The position numbers and the translations under genes are program-made. A stretch of 64,000 nucleotides of DNA, taken from assembly GCA_025370075.1 (NCBI GenBank), contig CP073016.1, positions 3,596,001 through 3,660,000 of the forward strand, written 5' to 3'. Positions 60,977 to 64,000 of this stretch are shown here, in pieces. Every line of letters starts with the position of its first letter. Position 1 is the first letter of the stretch. The notes under the pieces are model-generated. The model saw only the letters and a program-made list of their open reading frames with translations, ran no database searches and was not told where the DNA came from. The DNA comes from Chryseotalea sp. WA131a. Lineage in GTDB: Bacteria; Bacteroidota; Bacteroidia; Cytophagales; Cyclobacteriaceae.

Positions 60977-62764
60977 TTAACTTATCTCTAGTTGAAGTCT
61001 TAGTAAGTTAGCATAAATCCCTGTTTCATTGGCTGAAAGTTGTTGATGAGAACCTGATTCGGCCACTTGCCCATCCTTTATTACCAGTATCCGGTCCACC
61101 TTGCGGATGGTGCTGAGGCGATGTGCAATCACAATGGTAGTTCTGTTCTCCATCAGTTTTTCAAGGGCATCCTGCACCAATCTTTCTGATTTGGCATCCA
61201 GTGAGCTGGTGGCTTCATCCAAAATAAGAATGGCGGGGTCCTTTAAAATAGCTCGGGCGATGGCCACCCGTTGGCGTTGCCCTCCTGAAAGTTTTATGCC
61301 CCTATCGCCAACCACCGTTTTCAATTTTTCAGGAAAGCCATCGATAAACTCCCACGCATTGGCTTTTTGTGCAGCCGCGATTACCTCTGCTTCGGTAGCA
61401 TTTGGTTTTCCGTAGGCAATATTTTCCAGAATGGTACCGCCAAATAAAATAACCTCTTGTGGCACAGTACCAATGTTGTTTCGGTAGGCCGATAGATTGT
61501 ACTCTTCAATAAGTTGCCCATCTACTTCTATAGACCCCTGTTGAATGGAATATAGGCGCATCAACAAACTGGTGATGGTGGATTTGCCCGCCCCACTGGC
61601 TCCCACTAACGCTATTTTTTCTCCAGATTTAATGTGAATTGAAATCGACTTTAGAATAGGATAATCAGTGCGCGAGGGATATTCAAACGAAACATTTTCA
61701 AAGCGGATGTTTCCTTGCAACTTGAGTGACTGACTGGGCAAAGGTTGCTCATCTTTGGTATCTAAGATTTCCAAAATCCGTTCTGATGCGCCAATAGAGC
61801 GTTGCAGTTGACTGTAAATATCGCCCAATCCGGCAATAGAGGCACCAATGAAGGAGGTATAAAAAATAAACGAAAACAATTCGCCCACGGTAATGATATC
61901 GTTTTGAAGCAGGTAAGCCCCATACCAACCCACGGCCACAATGCCACCAAAGAAAGCCAAAATGGTAAACGAGATAAACAATCCTCTGTACTTTGCTGTG
62001 CGGATGGCAGTGGTGACCACATCACTCAACGATTTTTTATAGCGAACAATTTCAAATAATTCATTGGTAAACGCTTTTACCACAGCAATAGATTGAAGCG
62101 TTTCTTCCACAATCACATTGGATTGTGCCAACTGGTCTTGCGACTTCTTTGACATTTTGCGGATGAACTTTCCAAAAACCAACGCGGCTATCACCAACAC
62201 CGGAAACGTTAGCAACATGAACAATGCCAGCTTAGGCGTGAGAAAGAAAATCAATGGAATGCCAATCACTAAAATCAAAATCTGACGAAGCAACTCGGCC
62301 AACGTAAAAGTGAAAACATCTTGCAGCGTGCCTACATCTGAGGTCAAGCGGCTGGTAAGTTCGCCCACTCTGCGGCTGTCAAAAAATGACATGGGCAACC
62401 AAATTATTTTTGAATAGACTGCTTGCCTCAAATCCGCCAACGTGCGCTCGCTCACTTGCGTGAAAGTGTAAACACGAATGAAAGAGAATACGCTTTGAAT
62501 AACCAAGATGCTCATCAGCGTAATGCCAATCTGGTTGACGGTGGTGAAAATGAAGCTCTTTTTGCCTTGTGCTACGTCCAACATTTGCCCCGCGAAGTAG
62601 GGGAATGATAACAATATCCCGCTGGATAGCCCTAACGCTACCAATCCAAATGCAAACATCCACCGATAGGGCAGCATAAATTTAAAGATGCCCGCCAATC
62701 GTTTGAATCCCTCTTTATTTACAGGGCGTTTTTCTCCCTCCTCTAAAAAATTTCGTTTTGCCAT
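60977..62764 (-). CDS. ABC transporter, ATP-binding/permease (MsbA-like)
   Basis: A 595-residue half-transporter. Six TM helices (about 30-320), NBD from about 355: Walker A VGASGAGKSTITSLLMRLYS, signature LSGGQRQRVAIARAIL, Walker B AILILDEATSSLDAK, H-loop IVIAHRLSTIRKV. It could export lipids or peptides; no partner gene defines the substrate. Located 3 bp upstream of, and same strand as, a lipoprotein gene. Confidence 0.9.
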   Translation of the reverse strand: MAKRNFLEEGEKRPVNKEGFKRLAGIFKFMLPYRWMFAFGLVALGLSSGILLSFPYFAGQMLDVAQGKKSFIFTTVNQIGITLMSILVIQSVFSFIRVYTFTQVSERTLADLRQAVYSKIIWLPMSFFDSRRVGELTSRLTSDVGTLQDVFTFTLAELLRQILILVIGIPLIFFLTPKLALFMLLTFPVLVIAALVFGKFIRKMSKKSQDQLAQSNVIVEETLQSIAVVKAFTNELFEIVRYKKSLSDVVTTAIRTAKYRGLFISFTILAFFGGIVAVGWYGAYLLQNDIITVGELFSFIFYTSFIGASIAGLGDIYSQLQRSIGASERILEILDTKDEQPLPSQSLKLQGNIRFENVSFEYPSRTDYPILKSISIHIKSGEKIALVGASGAGKSTITSLLMRLYSIQQGSIEVDGQLIEEYNLSAYRNNIGTVPQEVILFGGTILENIAYGKPNATEAEVIAAAQKANAWEFIDGFPEKLKTVVGDRGIKLSGGQRQRVAIARAILKDPAILILDEATSSLDAKSERLVQDALEKLMENRTTIVIAHRLSTIRKVDRILVIKDGQVAESGSHQQLSANETGIYANLLRLQLEIS

Positions 62765-62766
62765 GC

Positions 62767-63357
62767 TTAGAAAATAGTACCGCTAATCGTAAACTTCACC
62801 GAATCATTCAAAATCATTTTTTGCACACCCGAGATGGAGTATCTCTTCAACATCGACCTGTCTGCCTTTTCTTCAAATTCCACTGTCAGGTTTCGTTTGG
62901 TGAAGTAAAGTGCATTTTCTTCTTGATAGACCGATTCAATCTTTTTGAGATGGTGGATATCATTTAAATAATAAAAACGAACAAAATCTACGGGCGATTT
63001 GATGTTTGATTGTTGATTGAATTGATACAGCCGGACTTTCAGATTGCTCTTGGTATCTTCTTCATCAGAAATCAAAAATGCTTTTTTGAAAATTGGTTTA
63101 TTGATGACGTCCAATTGTTGAAAAACATCTAACTCGTGCCGCAATGCTTCTTCCGTAGCTTGAAATGCCGAGGCATCCTGCTTTCCATCCATGACAGCTA
63201 TTTTTTTGATAGAATCACCCAATGGACTAAGCCATTTTAGTTGGTGGGTAACCAAGCTATCAAAATCGAAATGGGGTTTATTGTAAGTTAAATTGGAGCG
63301 GTTGCAAGCTGAAAGCGAAAAAAGGAACGCTAACGGAAGAATATTTTTTATCGTCAT
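62767..63357 (-). CDS. hypothetical lipoprotein
   Basis: A 196-residue protein with the lipobox LSACNR (Cys18). The rest is a mostly beta fold (ESVYQEENALYFTKRNLTVEF, NDSVKFTISGTIF). No known domain. It lies between gpmI and the ABC transporter, 19 bp after the former and 2 bp before the latter, probably in one operon. Confidence 0.6.
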   Translation of the reverse strand: MTIKNILPLAFLFSLSACNRSNLTYNKPHFDFDSLVTHQLKWLSPLGDSIKKIAVMDGKQDASAFQATEEALRHELDVFQQLDVINKPIFKKAFLISDEEDTKSNLKVRLYQFNQQSNIKSPVDFVRFYYLNDIHHLKKIESVYQEENALYFTKRNLTVEFEEKADRSMLKRYSISGVQKMILNDSVKFTISGTIF

Positions 63358-63375
63358 CTATTGTTTGCTGATGAT

Positions 63376-64000
63376 TTAGTTCGTCACCAATACTTTTCCC
63401 GTCATTTCTTTTGGAATGGGCACTCCCATTATGGTAAGAATGGTAGGAGCCAAGTCGCCCAATTTTCCATCCCCTATTTTTGAATAGGTTTTTGAATCAT
63501 TCACCAAGATGCAAGGCACCAAGTTGGTGGTGTGTGCCGTGTTGGGTGTGCCATCTTCATTAATCATAATGTCGGCATTGCCATGGTCTGCAATAATGAT
63601 TATGGTGTAACCATTCTTTCTCGCCACTTCCGTTACCGCCTCATTGCACTGGTCAACGGTTTCGCATGCTTTTACGGCTGCTTCAAATACACCCGTGTGG
63701 CCTACCATGTCGGGGTTCGCAAAATTCAAACAAATAAAATCAGCTTCTTTTTTCTCTAGCTCCGGAATGATTTTATCGCGAATGTCGCGAGCACTCATTT
63801 CGGGTTGCAAATCGTAAGTAGCCACTTTGGGTGACGGACACATGATGCGCGATTCGCCTGTAAAGGCCTCTTCGCGCCCGCCTGAAAAGAAAAAGGTTAC
63901 ATGCGGATATTTTTCTGTTTCGGCAATGCGGATTTGTTTTTTACCAGCCTTCGAAACAATCTCGCCCAGCGTGTTCACTAAATTATCTTTATCAAAAATA
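63376..64000 (-). CDS. gpmI: 2,3-bisphosphoglycerate-independent phosphoglycerate mutase (C-terminal part)
   Basis: The last about 208 residues of GpmI, cut by the window edge. Features: LGEIVSKAGKKQIRIAETEK, HVTFFFSGGREEAFTGESRI, FICLNFANPDMVGHTGVFEA, and IIIADHGNADIMINEDG (metal-binding DHGNAD). The enzyme interconverts 3- and 2-phosphoglycerate in glycolysis. The gene must begin beyond base 64000. Confidence 0.95.
   Translation of the reverse strand, partial: IFDKDNLVNTLGEIVSKAGKKQIRIAETEKYPHVTFFFSGGREEAFTGESRIMCPSPKVATYDLQPEMSARDIRDKIIPELEKKEADFICLNFANPDMVGHTGVFEAAVKACETVDQCNEAVTEVARKNGYTIIIIADHGNADIMINEDGTPNTAHTTNLVPCILVNDSKTYSKIGDGKLGDLAPTILTIMGVPIPKEMTGKVLVTN

Overview
The window comes from the chromosome of a Bacteroidetes bacterium, most likely of the Cytophagales type. 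It carries the gliding/type IX secretion block gldK-gldL-gldM-gldN preceded by a PorP/SprF gene, a secreted protein with a T9SS C-terminal sorting domain, a FecI/FecR/TonB-receptor trio with an STN domain, Bacteroidetes-type TAnnTTTG promoter boxes, double-glycine leader peptides of the Bacteroidetes style and many genus-typical domains (DUF4271, DUF4286, DUF3857, DUF6471, GxxExxY).

Layout. 1-5.7 kb: a LEA-type lipoprotein, a 2OG-Fe(II) oxygenase, a VOC protein, a fumarase gene (fumC) carrying two single-base insertions, then a compact restriction-modification locus (nuclease, C5-cytosine methyltransferase, DUF6471 protein). 5.9-16.6 kb: envelope and secreted proteins (an erythromycin-esterase-like fusion, a beta-barrel, a SPOR-like protein, a glycine-rich secreted protein), recJ, a T9SS cargo with a partner lipoprotein, and lptB. 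16.6-19.4 kb: a PagL-like acyloxyacyl hydrolase gene split by a 1.65-kb IS1634-type element with a 27-bp target duplication. 19.4-24.3 kb: a MORN-type protein, GNAT, Uma2 and uvrA.

24.2-30.7 kb is an accessory island downstream of uvrA. A 31-bp stretch of the uvrA 3' end is repeated (30/31) at the far side inside a second, divergent uvrA tail, so the block looks like an insertion into the end of uvrA. It holds a DUF4160/DUF2442 pair, an XRE regulator, a broken YoeB-type module, three small double-glycine peptides, a CPBP protease, an HlyD exporter subunit, a DUF2283 gene, a PIN toxin-antitoxin pair, and a peptidase-ABC transporter reduced to its two ends. This is the remnant of a peptide (bacteriocin or signal) production and export system, and is the most interesting part of the window.

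30.8-42.4 kb: an ECF sigma/anti-sigma/TonB receptor system, an IS5-family element, a LytS/LytTR two-component pair, a large DUF3857 transglutaminase-like membrane protein and hemW. 42.4-50.1 kb: DUF4271, uroporphyrinogen-III synthase, PorP/SprF and gldKLMN, forming the T9SS motor and core. 50.2-64 kb: mostly housekeeping genes (GNAT, DUF4286, a saccharopine-dehydrogenase-like enzyme, TIGR00266, gltX, an M1 peptidase, purK-purE, a TerC-like protein, an MsbA-like ABC exporter, gpmI), plus a GxxExxY gene bracketed by inverted ACATAG repeats.

Functions are read from motifs and family knowledge only; no database search was possible. Three single-base frameshifts (two in fumC, one in yoeB) could be genuine mutations or assembly errors.
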